Source: Streptomyces sp. SA15
Lineage (GTDB): Bacteria; Actinomycetota; Actinomycetes; Streptomycetales; Streptomycetaceae
NCBI RefSeq assembly: GCF_002291145.1
Contig: NZ_NTGE01000221.1
Span: forward strand, 62,001-126,000
Length of the DNA stretch: 64,000 bases
Reading direction: 5' to 3'
Each line of letters opens with the position of its first letter. Positions within the stretch are counted from its first letter, which is position 1. The position numbers and the translations under genes are program-made. Under the pieces are notes generated by a model. That model was not told the DNA's origin. It was given only the letters and a program-made list of their open reading frames with translations, and made no database searches. This document shows, piece after piece, positions 50,864 through 60,300 of this stretch.

Positions 50864-51661
50864 GTGGCCGGATCGACGACCGCCGAGCGCGGTGAACGAC
50901 AGCAGGAAGCGGCGCCCGGCCCGCCGCCCGTCCGGAGGCTCAAGCCGCCCCCGCCTCGTACGATCATCATCCTTACCGTCGCGCTCATGCTCCTCGGGGC
51001 CGGCTCCGTCTGGGTGTTGTACGGCTCGTCCTGGCTGCGCGTGGAGCGCGTATCCGTCTCCGGGACACGGGTCCTGACGCCCGCGCAGGTGCGCGAGGCC
51101 GCGGACATCACGGTCGGAGGGCCGCTGATTTCCGTCGACACCGATGTGATTGAGGCGCGACTGCGTCAGAAATTGCCCCGAATTGACGTGGTTGAGGCAG
51201 TCCGATCCTGGCCTCACGGAATCGGGCTGAAAGTGACTGAGCGTACTCCGGTTCTGCTTGTCCAAAAGGGTCGAAACTTTATCGAAGTGGACGATGAAGG
51301 TGTCCGATTCGCCACAGTTTCTGAAGCTCCGAAAGGCGTGCCCGCACTGGAATTGACGCTCTCCCGACCGGACTCGCGCGCAGCCAGCCTGCGCCGCTTC
51401 GGCGAGGACCGGTTGGTGAAGGAGGCGGTCCGGGTCGCCGGTGCCATTCCGGCCGCCGTCGCACGCGACACCCGTACCGTCAAGGTGCGTTCGTACGACG
51501 ACATCTCACTGGAGTTGAGCGACGGGCGGATCGTCGCATGGGGGAGCGGAGAGAAGGGCGCCGCGAAGGCACGCACGCTCACCGCTCTCATGAAAGCATC
51601 TCCCGGCGCGCGGCACTTCGATGTCAGCGTTCCCACCGCGCCTGCGTCATCAGGGAGTTGA
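50864..51661 (+). CDS. ftsQ: Cell division protein FtsQ (POTRA domain)
   Basis: A bitopic divisome protein of 265 residues. A Pro-rich cytoplasmic head is followed by a membrane helix (IIILTVALMLLGAGSVWVLYG), a POTRA domain (LRVERVSVSGTRVLTPAQVREAADI) and the FtsQ beta domain. Codons between about 51171 and 51360 are unusually A/T-ended for this genome (ACT, CGT, CTT, CAA, TTT, TCT). GTG start at 50864, downstream of GGAAGG. Confidence 0.94.
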   Translation: MAGSTTAERGERQQEAAPGPPPVRRLKPPPPRTIIILTVALMLLGAGSVWVLYGSSWLRVERVSVSGTRVLTPAQVREAADITVGGPLISVDTDVIEARLRQKLPRIDVVEAVRSWPHGIGLKVTERTPVLLVQKGRNFIEVDDEGVRFATVSEAPKGVPALELTLSRPDSRAASLRRFGEDRLVKEAVRVAGAIPAAVARDTRTVKVRSYDDISLELSDGRIVAWGSGEKGAAKARTLTALMKASPGARHFDVSVPTAPASSGS

Positions 51662-51939
51662 CGCACATCCGCGCAGGCCAGCACCCTGGTTGGGCAGCGC
51701 TACGCCTGATCACATAGGGTGAAAAGAAAAACGGGAGGTTCGGCGTGTTCGTTGAACGTGCGCCACTTGTCGACTTAGTGTCCTGTTCAGAAGACTCCAG
51801 GGAACAGACACACTGGTAACCCTAAACTTCAACGTTAGGGTTCGGGTCGGCGATACGGACCGTCCCAATCGGCATCAGTCGTCGGATCGCGGCGCACCGC
51901 GAGTCGACGACACGTAACTCGAGGCGAGAGGCCTTCGAC
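51662..51939 (+). promoter_or_regulatory. ftsZ upstream region
   Basis: This 278-base gap holds GTGTC (51778-51782) and GACAC (51807-51811), the short motif reported for the sporulation regulator WhiA, and an inverted repeat AACCCTAA/TTAGGGTT (51818-51842). AT-rich tracts (GTGAAAAGAAAAACGG near 51719) suit promoters. Separate ftsZ promoters here are known in S. coelicolor. Confidence 0.65.
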
Positions 51940-53136
51940 GTGGCAGCACCGCAGAACTACCTCGCAGTCATCAAAGTCATCGGTGTCGGCGGCGGTGGTG
52001 TCAATGCCATCAACCGGATGATCGAGGTCGGTCTCAAGGGCGTCGAGTTCATCGCCATCAACACCGACGCGCAAGCTCTGTTGATGAGCGACGCCGACGT
52101 CAAGCTGGACGTCGGCCGCGAACTCACCCGCGGACTCGGCGCCGGAGCCAACCCGGCCGTCGGCCGCAAGGCCGCCGAGGACCACCGCGAGGAGATCGAG
52201 GAGGTCCTCAAGGGGGCCGACATGGTCTTCGTGACGGCCGGTGAAGGTGGCGGCACCGGCACCGGCGGCGCGCCCGTCGTGGCCAACATCGCACGCTCGC
52301 TCGGTGCCCTCACCATCGGCGTGGTCACGCGCCCGTTCACCTTCGAGGGACGGCGCCGCGCGAACCAGGCCGAGGACGGCATCGCAGAGCTCCGCGAAGA
52401 GGTCGACACCCTGATCGTCATCCCGAACGACCGGCTGCTGTCCATCTCGGACCGCCAGGTCTCGGTCCTGGACGCCTTCAAGTCGGCGGACCAGGTCCTG
52501 CTCTCCGGCGTTCAGGGCATCACCGACCTCATCACCACGCCCGGCCTGATCAACCTCGACTTCGCCGACGTCAAGTCGGTCATGTCCGAGGCCGGTTCCG
52601 CCCTCATGGGCATCGGCTCGGCCCGCGGCGACGACCGCGCCGTCGCAGCTGCTGAGATGGCGATCTCCTCCCCGCTCCTTGAGGCGTCCATCGACGGCGC
52701 CCGGGGCGTGCTGCTCTCCATCTCCGGCGGCTCCGACCTCGGCCTGTTCGAGATCAACGAGGCCGCCCAGCTGGTCAGCGAGGCCGCCCACCCCGAGGCC
52801 AACATCATCTTCGGAGCGGTGATCGACGACGCCCTCGGCGACGAGGTCCGGGTCACCGTGATCGCGGCCGGCTTCGACGGGGGTCAGCCGCCGGCCAAGC
52901 GCGACAACATCCTCGGCTCGGCCTCGTCCTCGGCCCGCCGTGAGGAGCCCACTCCGGTACGGCAGCCCGAGAGCCGTCCCAGCTTCGGCTCGCTCGGCAG
53001 CGTCACGCCGAAGGAGGAGCCGGAGCCGGCACCCGAGCCGGTCGCCGACATTCCGGTCTCCCCGCCGGTCCCGCCGTCGCGGTCCTACTCCGACAGCGCG
53101 GCGGAAGAGCTGGACGTGCCGGACTTCCTTAAGTGA
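51940..53136 (+). CDS. ftsZ: Cell division GTPase FtsZ
   Basis: The tubulin-like protein that forms the Z-ring. The 398 residues include the nucleotide loop IKVIGVGGGGVNAINRM, the tubulin signature GGGTGTGGAPVVA, the synergy loop NLDFADVKSVMSEAGSALMG, a Pro/Glu-rich linker (about 315-385), and the C-terminal partner-binding peptide ELDVPDFLK. GTG start at 51940. In Streptomyces it acts mainly in sporulation septation. Confidence 0.99.
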   Translation: MAAPQNYLAVIKVIGVGGGGVNAINRMIEVGLKGVEFIAINTDAQALLMSDADVKLDVGRELTRGLGAGANPAVGRKAAEDHREEIEEVLKGADMVFVTAGEGGGTGTGGAPVVANIARSLGALTIGVVTRPFTFEGRRRANQAEDGIAELREEVDTLIVIPNDRLLSISDRQVSVLDAFKSADQVLLSGVQGITDLITTPGLINLDFADVKSVMSEAGSALMGIGSARGDDRAVAAAEMAISSPLLEASIDGARGVLLSISGGSDLGLFEINEAAQLVSEAAHPEANIIFGAVIDDALGDEVRVTVIAAGFDGGQPPAKRDNILGSASSSARREEPTPVRQPESRPSFGSLGSVTPKEEPEPAPEPVADIPVSPPVPPSRSYSDSAAEELDVPDFLK

Positions 53137-53146
53137 TGCTCCTGAC

Positions 53147-53878
53147 GTGATAGAACAGCGCGACACCGTGGACGGCGCGCACTTCGCCTTCACCGACAGG
53201 TGGGGCGGGGTGAGCGCCGTTCCGTACGAGGAGCTCAACCTCGGCGGAGCGGTCGGCGACGACCCCGACGCCGTACGCACGAATCGTGAGCTGGCGGCCA
53301 AATCCCTCGGGCTCGACCCCGCTCAGGTGGTCTGGATGAACCAGGTGCACGGGGCGGATGTGGTGGTGGTGGACGGACCCTGGGGTTCCGCTGCTCAGAT
53401 CCCGTCGGTCGACGCGGTCGTCACCGCCCGCAGGGGTCTCGCCCTCGCCGTTCTCACCGCCGACTGCACCCCCGTCCTGCTCGCCGACCCCGTCGCCGGA
53501 ATCGCCGCCGCGGCTCACGCGGGCCGGCCCGGCATGATCGCCGGGGTCGTTCCCGCCGCCGTACGGGCCATGGTGGAACTGGGTGCCGAGCCGTCCCGGA
53601 TCGTCGCCCGCACCGGGCCCGCGGTGTGCGGCCGGTGCTACGAGGTGCCGGACGCCATGCGCGCCGAGGTGGCCGCCGTCGAACCGGCGGCGCACGCCGA
53701 GACGAGGTGGGGCACGCCGGCGGTCGATGTGAGCGCTGGCGTGCACGCGCAGCTCGAGCGGCTCGGGGTGCGCGACCGGGAGCAGTCGCCGGTGTGCACG
53801 CTGGAGTCGCAGGATCACTTCTCGTACCGCCGCGACCGCACCACGGGTCGGCTCGCGGGCTATGTCTGGCTGGACTGA
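53147..53878 (+). CDS. pgeF: YlmD/PgeF-type laccase-domain protein
   Basis: A 243-residue member of the DUF152 family, whose relatives act as purine nucleoside or UDP-MurNAc-peptide editing enzymes. Metal residues are in WMNQVHGADVVVVDG, LTADCTPVLLADP and AAAHAGRPGMIAG; the end reads YRRDRTTGRLAGYVWL. The GTG at 53147, 10 bases after the ftsZ stop, is used. The stop overlaps the yggS start. Confidence 0.88.
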   Translation: MIEQRDTVDGAHFAFTDRWGGVSAVPYEELNLGGAVGDDPDAVRTNRELAAKSLGLDPAQVVWMNQVHGADVVVVDGPWGSAAQIPSVDAVVTARRGLALAVLTADCTPVLLADPVAGIAAAAHAGRPGMIAGVVPAAVRAMVELGAEPSRIVARTGPAVCGRCYEVPDAMRAEVAAVEPAAHAETRWGTPAVDVSAGVHAQLERLGVRDREQSPVCTLESQDHFSYRRDRTTGRLAGYVWLD

Positions 53879-54603
53879 TGGACATGACGGACCGTAAGGA
53901 CCAACTCGCCGCGAATCTGGCGAAAGTGGAGGCGCGGATCGCCGCCGCGTGCGCGGCCGCCGGGCGCAGGCGTGACGAAGTGACCCTGATCGTGGTCACC
54001 AAGACCTATCCGGCGGGCGATGTGCGGATGCTGTCGGAGCTCGATGTGCGGCATGTGGCGGAGAATCGCGATCAGGACGCGGCGCCGAAGGCTGCCGAAT
54101 GTACGGATCTGCCGCTTACTTGGCACTTTGTCGGTCAGTTGCAGACCAACAAGGTGCGATCTGTGGTCGGTTATGCGGATCTCGTGCAGTCCGTCGATCG
54201 TTCCAAGCTGGTGACGGCCTTGTCCAAGGAGGCCGTGCGGGTCGGGCGTGAAGTGGGGTGTCTGCTTCAGGTCGCGCTGGACGCGGGCGAAAGCGGAAGG
54301 GGAGAGCGAGGTGGCGTAGCACCGGGCGGAATCGCGGAGTTGGCCGACCTCGTCGCCGATGCTCCGGGGCTGCGGCTCGACGGGCTGATGACCGTCGCCC
54401 CGCTCACCGGGGAGTACGCGGGGCGCCAACAGGCGGCGTTCGAGCGGTTGATGGATTTGTCGACCGACCTGCGCCGAGCTCATCCGGCTGCGAACATGGT
54501 CTCGGCAGGAATGAGTGCGGACCTCGAACAGGCTGTGGCGGCCGGAGCGACACATGTGCGCGTCGGCAGCGCGGTACTCGGAGTCCGTGCCGGGCTCGGG
54601 TAA
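53878..54603 (+). CDS. Pyridoxal-phosphate homeostasis protein (YggS/PLPBP)
   Basis: A 241-residue PLP-binding protein of alanine racemase-like fold. The PLP Lys is in VTLIVVTKTYPAGDV. Other blocks are HVAENRDQDAAPKA, WHFVGQLQTNKVR, and SAGMSADLEQAVAAGATHVRVGSAVLG. It overlaps the previous gene by one base (TGATG). Bases 54230-54310 encode a short Gly/Arg-rich insert (ESGRGERGGVAPGG). Confidence 0.95.
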   Translation: MDMTDRKDQLAANLAKVEARIAAACAAAGRRRDEVTLIVVTKTYPAGDVRMLSELDVRHVAENRDQDAAPKAAECTDLPLTWHFVGQLQTNKVRSVVGYADLVQSVDRSKLVTALSKEAVRVGREVGCLLQVALDAGESGRGERGGVAPGGIAELADLVADAPGLRLDGLMTVAPLTGEYAGRQQAAFERLMDLSTDLRRAHPAANMVSAGMSADLEQAVAAGATHVRVGSAVLGVRAGLG

Positions 54604-54732
54604 CGTCGCCAGGAAGTCGGACCACAGCAGAAAATATGGTCATTACCGCTAGATAGCGGGCATAACGACCTCGTGGATCGCGGGCACTTGGCATTAGTCA
54701 GTCGATCCACCACAGAGCGGAGGACTCAGAGA

Positions 54733-55392
54733 ATGGCCGGCGCGATGCGCAAGATGGCGGTCTACCTCGGCCTCGTGGAGGACGATGGGTACGACGGCCG
54801 CGGTTTCGACCCCGACGACGACTTCGAACCCGAACTGGACCCGGAGCCCGAGCGGGACCGTCGACGGCACGAGCCGTCCCACCAATCGCACGGCTCGCAC
54901 CAGTCCCACCAGGCACACCAGCCTGAAAGGGATGAATCGGTACGAGTGGTGCAGCCTCCGGCGCCGCGCGACCCGATGCCCCGATCCGCTTCGCTAGCCG
55001 CGGAATCTGGGCGTCCGGCGCGCATCGCGCCCGTGGCATCCATCACACAAGAACGCGCAAGCCTGGAGAAGAACGCACCGGTGATCATGCCCAAGGTTGT
55101 GTCGGAACGAGAGCCTTACCGGATCACCACGCTTCACCCCCGGACCTACAACGAGGCCCGTACTATCGGGGAACACTTCCGTGAAGGCACCCCGGTGATC
55201 ATGAATCTGACCGAGATGGACGACACAGACGCCAAGCGACTTGTCGACTTTGCGGCCGGTTTGGTGTTTGGTCTTCATGGCAGCATCGAGCGGGTGACGC
55301 AGAAGGTGTTCCTGTTGTCGCCTGCTAACGTCGATGTCACGGCGGAGGACAAGGCCCGCATCGCAGAGGGCGGGTTCTTCAACCAGAGCTGA
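54733..55392 (+). CDS. sepF: Z-ring anchor protein SepF
   Basis: A 219-residue FtsZ-bundling membrane tether. The N-terminal amphipathic helix is AMRKMAVYLGLVEDD. A charged, His/Ser/Gln-rich linker (SHQSHGSHQSHQAHQ, about 57-80) follows, then the SepF domain (TLHPRTYNEARTIGEHFREG; VIMNLTEMDDTDAKRLVDFAAGL; KVFLLSPANVDV). The ATG at 54733 has GGAGGA upstream. Confidence 0.95.
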   Translation: MAGAMRKMAVYLGLVEDDGYDGRGFDPDDDFEPELDPEPERDRRRHEPSHQSHGSHQSHQAHQPERDESVRVVQPPAPRDPMPRSASLAAESGRPARIAPVASITQERASLEKNAPVIMPKVVSEREPYRITTLHPRTYNEARTIGEHFREGTPVIMNLTEMDDTDAKRLVDFAAGLVFGLHGSIERVTQKVFLLSPANVDVTAEDKARIAEGGFFNQS

Positions 55393-55474
55393 GACGCACA
55401 ACCGGAAACGGCAGTACAACAGCAGTACGAGCAGTACATCGCAGCACGGAACAGGGGAGAGGGAAGCACGAGTC

Positions 55475-55759
55475 ATGAGCGTGGTCTTGGATGTCGTCTA
55501 CATCGCGCTGATGTGCTTTCTCATCGTGCTGATCTTCCGGTTGGTCATGGACTATGTCTTCCAGTTCGCCCGCTCGTGGCAACCCGGCAAGGCGATGGTG
55601 GTCGTTCTGGAGGCCACCTACACTGTCACTGATCCACCGCTCAAGCTTCTGCGGCGGTTCATCCCGCCGTTGCGTCTCGGGGGCGTGGCGCTCGACCTGT
55701 CCTTCTTCGTACTGATGATCATCGTCTACATCCTGATCTCCGTCGTGAGCCGGCTGTGA
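55475..55759 (+). CDS. YggT family membrane protein
   Basis: A 94-residue protein with two membrane helices (LDVVYIALMCFLIVLIFRLVMDYV, LSFFVLMIIVYILISVV) and the central YTVTDPPLKLLRRFIPPLRLGG motif of the YggT family. Its place between sepF and divIVA is conserved in Gram-positive bacteria; its role in division is not clear. ATG 55475 with GGGGAGAGGGAAG upstream. Confidence 0.94.
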   Translation: MSVVLDVVYIALMCFLIVLIFRLVMDYVFQFARSWQPGKAMVVVLEATYTVTDPPLKLLRRFIPPLRLGGVALDLSFFVLMIIVYILISVVSRL

Positions 55760-55805
55760 ACGATACGGTCTTGCCGAATGCCGACGACTACGTTGAGGTG
55801 AAGAG

Positions 55806-56963
55806 ATGCCGTTGACCCCCGAGGACGTGCGGAACAAGCAGTTCACGACCGTCCGCCTCCGAGAAGGCTATGACGAGGACGAGGTCGATGCCTTCCTCGA
55901 TGAGGTCGAAGCCGAACTGACCCGCCTGCTCCGCGAGAACGAGGACCTGCGCGCCAAGCTGGCCGCGGCCACGCGCGCTGCTGCTCAGAACCAGCAGAAC
56001 ATGCGCAAGCCTCCGGAACAGCCGCAGGATCAGCAGCAGCAAGGTGGTATGCCGCAACAAGGCGGTATGCCGCAGCAGCAGGGCATGCGAGGGCCGGGCT
56101 CTCCGGTGCCCGCCGGCATATCGGGCCCGCCGCAGCAGCAGATGGGTGGCCCCATGGGTGGCCCGCCCCAGCTGCCTAGCGGTGCACCGCAGCTGCCCGC
56201 CGGTCCCGGCGGTGGTCAGGGCGGACCGCAGGGTCCCGGTCCGATGGGCCAGGGGCCCATGGGTCAGGGCCCGATGGGTGGTCAGCCCCCCATGCAGCAG
56301 CAGATGGGCGGTCCGATGGGTGGCCCCATGGGCGGCCCGATGGGCGGCCCCGGTCAGGGCCCTGGTGGCGACAGTGCCGCCCGTGTCCTCTCGCTGGCCC
56401 AGCAGACCGCCGACCAGGCGATCGCCGAGGCCCGTTCCGAAGCCAACAAGATCGTCGGCGAGGCGCGTTCGCGTGCCGAGGGGCTCGAGCGGGACGCTCG
56501 CGCCAAGGCCGACGCCCTTGAGCGGGACGCGCAGGAGAAGCACCGCGTCGCGATGGGCTCCCTGGAGTCCGCTCGCGCCACGCTGGAGCGCAAGGTCGAG
56601 GACCTGCGCGGCTTCGAGCGCGAGTACCGTACGCGGCTGAAGTCCTACCTGGAGTCGCAGCTGCGTCAGCTGGAGACTCAGTCCGACGACTCGCTGGCTC
56701 CGCCGCGGACTCCGGCGACCGCGTCGCTGCCGCCGTCTCCGGCGCCGTCCATGGCTCCGGCCGGTGCGAGCGCGCCGTCGTACGGTGGCAACCAGACGAT
56801 GGGCGGCGGTCCTTCGCCCGCCGGCCCGTCCTACGGCGGTCAGCAGCAGATGTCTCCGGCGATGACGCAGCCGATGGCGCCGGTACGGCCGCAGGGGCCG
56901 TCGCCGATGGGTCAGGCTCCGTCGCCCATGCGGGGCTTCTTGATCGACGAGGATGACAACTGA
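55806..56963 (+). CDS. divIVA: Polar growth protein DivIVA
   Basis: Marks hyphal tips and directs polar growth, essential in Streptomyces. The 385 residues have the membrane-binding N domain (LTPEDVRNKQFTTVRLREGYDEDEVDAFLDEVEAEL, about 3-60), a Gln/Gly/Pro/Met-rich linker (about 62-190, with MGGPMGGP repeats encoded by 12-base units), a second coiled coil (about 195-290), and a disordered tail ending FLIDEDDN. The ATG at 55806 is used. Confidence 0.97.
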   Translation: MPLTPEDVRNKQFTTVRLREGYDEDEVDAFLDEVEAELTRLLRENEDLRAKLAAATRAAAQNQQNMRKPPEQPQDQQQQGGMPQQGGMPQQQGMRGPGSPVPAGISGPPQQQMGGPMGGPPQLPSGAPQLPAGPGGGQGGPQGPGPMGQGPMGQGPMGGQPPMQQQMGGPMGGPMGGPMGGPGQGPGGDSAARVLSLAQQTADQAIAEARSEANKIVGEARSRAEGLERDARAKADALERDAQEKHRVAMGSLESARATLERKVEDLRGFEREYRTRLKSYLESQLRQLETQSDDSLAPPRTPATASLPPSPAPSMAPAGASAPSYGGNQTMGGGPSPAGPSYGGQQQMSPAMTQPMAPVRPQGPSPMGQAPSPMRGFLIDEDDN

Positions 56964-57016
56964 CGGTTGGTGGACCACTGACGGTTGGTAGTACGACGTA
57001 GGTGTCGGCAGCGTTC

Positions 57017-57055
57017 AGGGCGGGGCCCCGGATTTTCGATCCGGGGCCCCGCCCT
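57017..57055 (+). terminator. divIVA terminator
   Basis: A perfect 17-bp stem (AGGGCGGGGCCCCGGAT with its complement) with a 5-base loop TTTCG is followed by TTG, 53 bases after the stop. Confidence 0.9.
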
Positions 57056-57170
57056 TTGCTACGCAGTTTGGGCGGGCGGGGGCATTTTGGCGGGCCGGGG
57101 TTTCCTGGTTGTCCGGCGTTGGGGCTGAGGCGGGGTGGGTCGTGCGGTCCGGCGTTACGGGGTGCCGCCC

Positions 57171-57208
57171 ATGGGGGTCTCCCCAGGCCCTTAAGGCACT
57201 GGGGGAGG
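57171..57208. repeat. Family A repeat, intergenic copy
   Basis: ATGGGGGTCTCCCCAGGCCC then TTAAGGCACTGGGGGAGG: same ends as the copies at 1112 and 16340 (ATGGGGGTC, TGGGGGAGG) with a different centre. Confidence 0.7.
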
Positions 57209-57244
57209 CACGACTGACTGCGGACTGCGGACTGCGGAACTGAC

Positions 57245-57296
57245 AACGCCGTCGGCGGCTGCGGGCGTGTGACTGCCCGCAGCCGCCGACGGCGTT
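57245..57296 (-). terminator. ileS terminator
   Basis: A perfect 22-bp stem (AACGCCGTCGGCGGCTGCGG then GC, with its complement) and an 8-base loop lie 14 bases beyond the ileS stop. Confidence 0.88.
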
Positions 57297-57309
57297 CTAC
57301 CCCGGAGAG

Positions 57310-60300
57310 CTACGCCTTTCGGAGGCGGAACGTCAGGGTCAAGCCGGTGTCCGTGAACGGGGCGCCGTAGCTGTCGTCCGCCTCGCCCTGGGCGAAGTCC
57401 GTTGCCAGGACCTCGTCGGCGATCAGACCGGCGTGCTCGGACAGGGCTGCGATCGTCGCCGGATCCGTCGCGGTCCAGCGCAGCGCGATGCGGTCGGCCA
57501 CATCGAGCCCGCTGTTCTTGCGGGCCTCCTGGATCAGGCGGATCGCGTCACGGGCCAGGCCCGCCCGCCGCAGCTCCTCCGTGATCTCCAGGTCCAGGGC
57601 GACCGTCGCGCCGGAGTCGGACGCCACCGACCACCCCTCGCGCGGCGTCTCGGTGATGATCACCTCGTCGGGGGCGAGGGTGACCGTCTCACCGTCCACC
57701 TCCACCGACGCCGTGCCCTCACGCAGCGCCAGGGACAGGGCGGCCGCATCCGCGTCGGCGATCGCCTTCGCCACGTCCTGGACCTTCTTGCCGAACCGCT
57801 TGCCCAGCGCACGGAAGTTGGCCTTGGCCGTGGTGTCGACCAGGCTGCCGCCGACCTCGCTCAGAGACGCCAGCCCCTCCACGTTCAGCTCTTCCGTGAT
57901 CTGCGTGTGCAGCTCGGGGTTGAGGGAGTCGAAGCCCGTCGCCGCCACCAGTGCCCGCTTCAGCGGCTGACGCGTCTTCACGCCCGACTCCGCGCGCGTG
58001 GCACGGCCCAGCTCCACCAGCCGCCGCACCAGAACCATCTGCTTCGACAGCTCGGGGTCGATCGCCGTCAGGTCCGCCTCCGGCCAGGACGCCAGGTGCA
58101 CCGACTCCGGGGCGCCCGGAGTGACCGGCACGACCAGGTCCTGCCAGACCCGCTCCGTGATGAACGGCGTCAGCGGGGCCATCAGCTTCGTGACCGTCTC
58201 GACGACCTCGTGCAGCGTGCGCAGCGCCGCCTTGTCGCCCTGCCAGAAGCGGCGCCGGGAGCGGCGTACGTACCAGTTGGACAGGTCGTCGACGAACGCC
58301 GAGAGCAGCTTGCCGGCGCGCTGGGTGTCGTACGCCTCCAGAGACTGGGTGACCTGGTCCACCAGCGCGTGCAACTCGCTGAGCAGCCAGCGGTCCAGCA
58401 GCGGGCGGTCCGCCGGCGCCGGGTCCGCCTCGGACGGGGCCCAGCCGGACGTGCGCGCGTACAGAGCCTGGAACGCGACCGTGTTCCAGTAGGTGAGGAG
58501 CGTCTTCCTCACCACCTCCTGGATCGTGCCGTGGCCCACGCGGCGTGCCGCCCACGGGGAGCCGCCGGCCGCCATGAACCAGCGGACCGCGTCCGCGCCG
58601 TGCCGGTCCATGAGCGGGATCGGCTCAAGGGTGTTGCCCAGGTGCTTGGACATCTTGCGGCCGTCCTCGGCGAGGATGTGGCCGAGGCACACGACGTTCT
58701 CGTACGACGACTTGTCGAAGACCAGGGTTCCGACGGCCATCAGCGTGTAGAACCAGCCTCGCGTCTGGTCGATGGCCTCGCTGATGAACTGCGCCGGGTA
58801 GCGGGACTCGAACAGTTCCTTGTTCTTGTACGGATAGCCCCACTGCGCGAACGGCATCGAGCCCGAGTCGTACCAGGCGTCGATGACCTCCGGCACGCGC
58901 GCCGCCGTCTTCTGGCACTGGGGGCACGCGAAGGTGACCTCGTCGATGTACGGGCGGTGCGGGTCCAGGCCGGACTGGTCGGTGCCGGTCAGCTCGGTGA
59001 GCTCCGTGAGCGAGCCCACGCAGGTGAGGTGGGCGTCCTCGCAGCGCCAGATCGGCAGCGGGGTGCCCCAGTAGCGGTTGCGGGACAGTGCCCAGTCGAT
59101 GTTGTTGTTCAGCCAGTCGCCGTACCGGCCGTTCTTGACCGTGTCCGGGAACCAGTTGGTGTTCTCGTTCTCCTGGAGGAGGCGGTCCTTGATGGCCGTG
59201 GTGCGGATGTACCAGGACGGCTGCGCGTAGTAGAGGAGCGCGGTGTGGCAGCGCCAGCAGTGCGGGTAGCTGTGCTCGTACGGGATGTGCTTGAGGAGGA
59301 GGCCGCGCTGCTGCAGATCCTCGGTGAGCTTTTCGTCCGCCTTCTTGAAGAAGACGCCGCCGACAAGGGGGACGTCCTCCTCGAACGTGCCGTCCGGACG
59401 GACCGGGTTCACGACCGGCAGGCCGTAGGCGCGGCAGACCTTGAGGTCGTCCTCACCGAAGGCGGGGGACTGGTGGACGAGACCGGTGCCGTCCTCCGTG
59501 GTGACGTACTCGGCGTTGACCACGAAGTGGGCCGCCTCCGGGAACTCGACGAGCTCGAACGGACGCTGGTAGGTCCAGCGCTCCATCTCGGTGCCCGTGA
59601 AGGTCTGGCCGGTGGTCTCCCAGCCCTCACCGAGCGCCTTGCCGACGAGGGGCTCGGCGACGACCAGCTTCTCCTCGCCGTTCGTCGCGACGACGTAGGT
59701 GACCTCGGGGTGGGCGGCGACCGCCGTGTTGGAGACCAGCGTCCAGGGCGTGGTCGTCCACACCAGGAGCGCGGCCTCGCCGGCGAGCGGACCGGAGGTG
59801 AGCGGGAAACGGACGTACACGGACGGGTCCACTACCGTCTCGTAGCCCTGTGCCAGCTCGTGGTCCGACAGGCCGGTGCCGCAGCGGGGGCACCAGGGGG
59901 CGACGCGGTGGTCCTGGACCAGCAGGCCCTTGTTGAAGATCTCCTTCAGCGACCACCAGACCGACTCGATGTACTCGGGGTCCATGGTGCGGTAGGGGTC
60001 GTTGAGGTCGGTCCAATAAGCCATGCGGGTCGTGAGCGCTTCGAAGGCGTCCGTGTGCCGGGTCACGGACTCGCGGCACTTGGCGTTGAACTCGGCGATG
60101 CCGTACGTCTCGATGTCCTGCTTGCCGCTGAAGCCGAGCTCCTTCTCCACCGCCAGCTCCACCGGCAGGCCGTGGCAGTCCCAGCCGGCCTTGCGGGCCA
60201 CGTGGTAGCCGCGCATGGTGCGGAAGCGGGGGAAGACGTCCTTGAAGACGCGCGCCTCGATGTGGTGGGCGCCCGGCATGCCGTTGGCGGTGGGCGGGCC

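Larger units (their letters stand above)
56964..57309. other. Convergent intergenic region between divIVA and ileS
   Basis: This 346-base gap has no gene. It contains the divIVA terminator (57017-57055), a family A repeat (57171-57208), a short ACTGCGG tandem near 57213-57237, and the ileS terminator (57245-57296). Confidence 0.7.
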
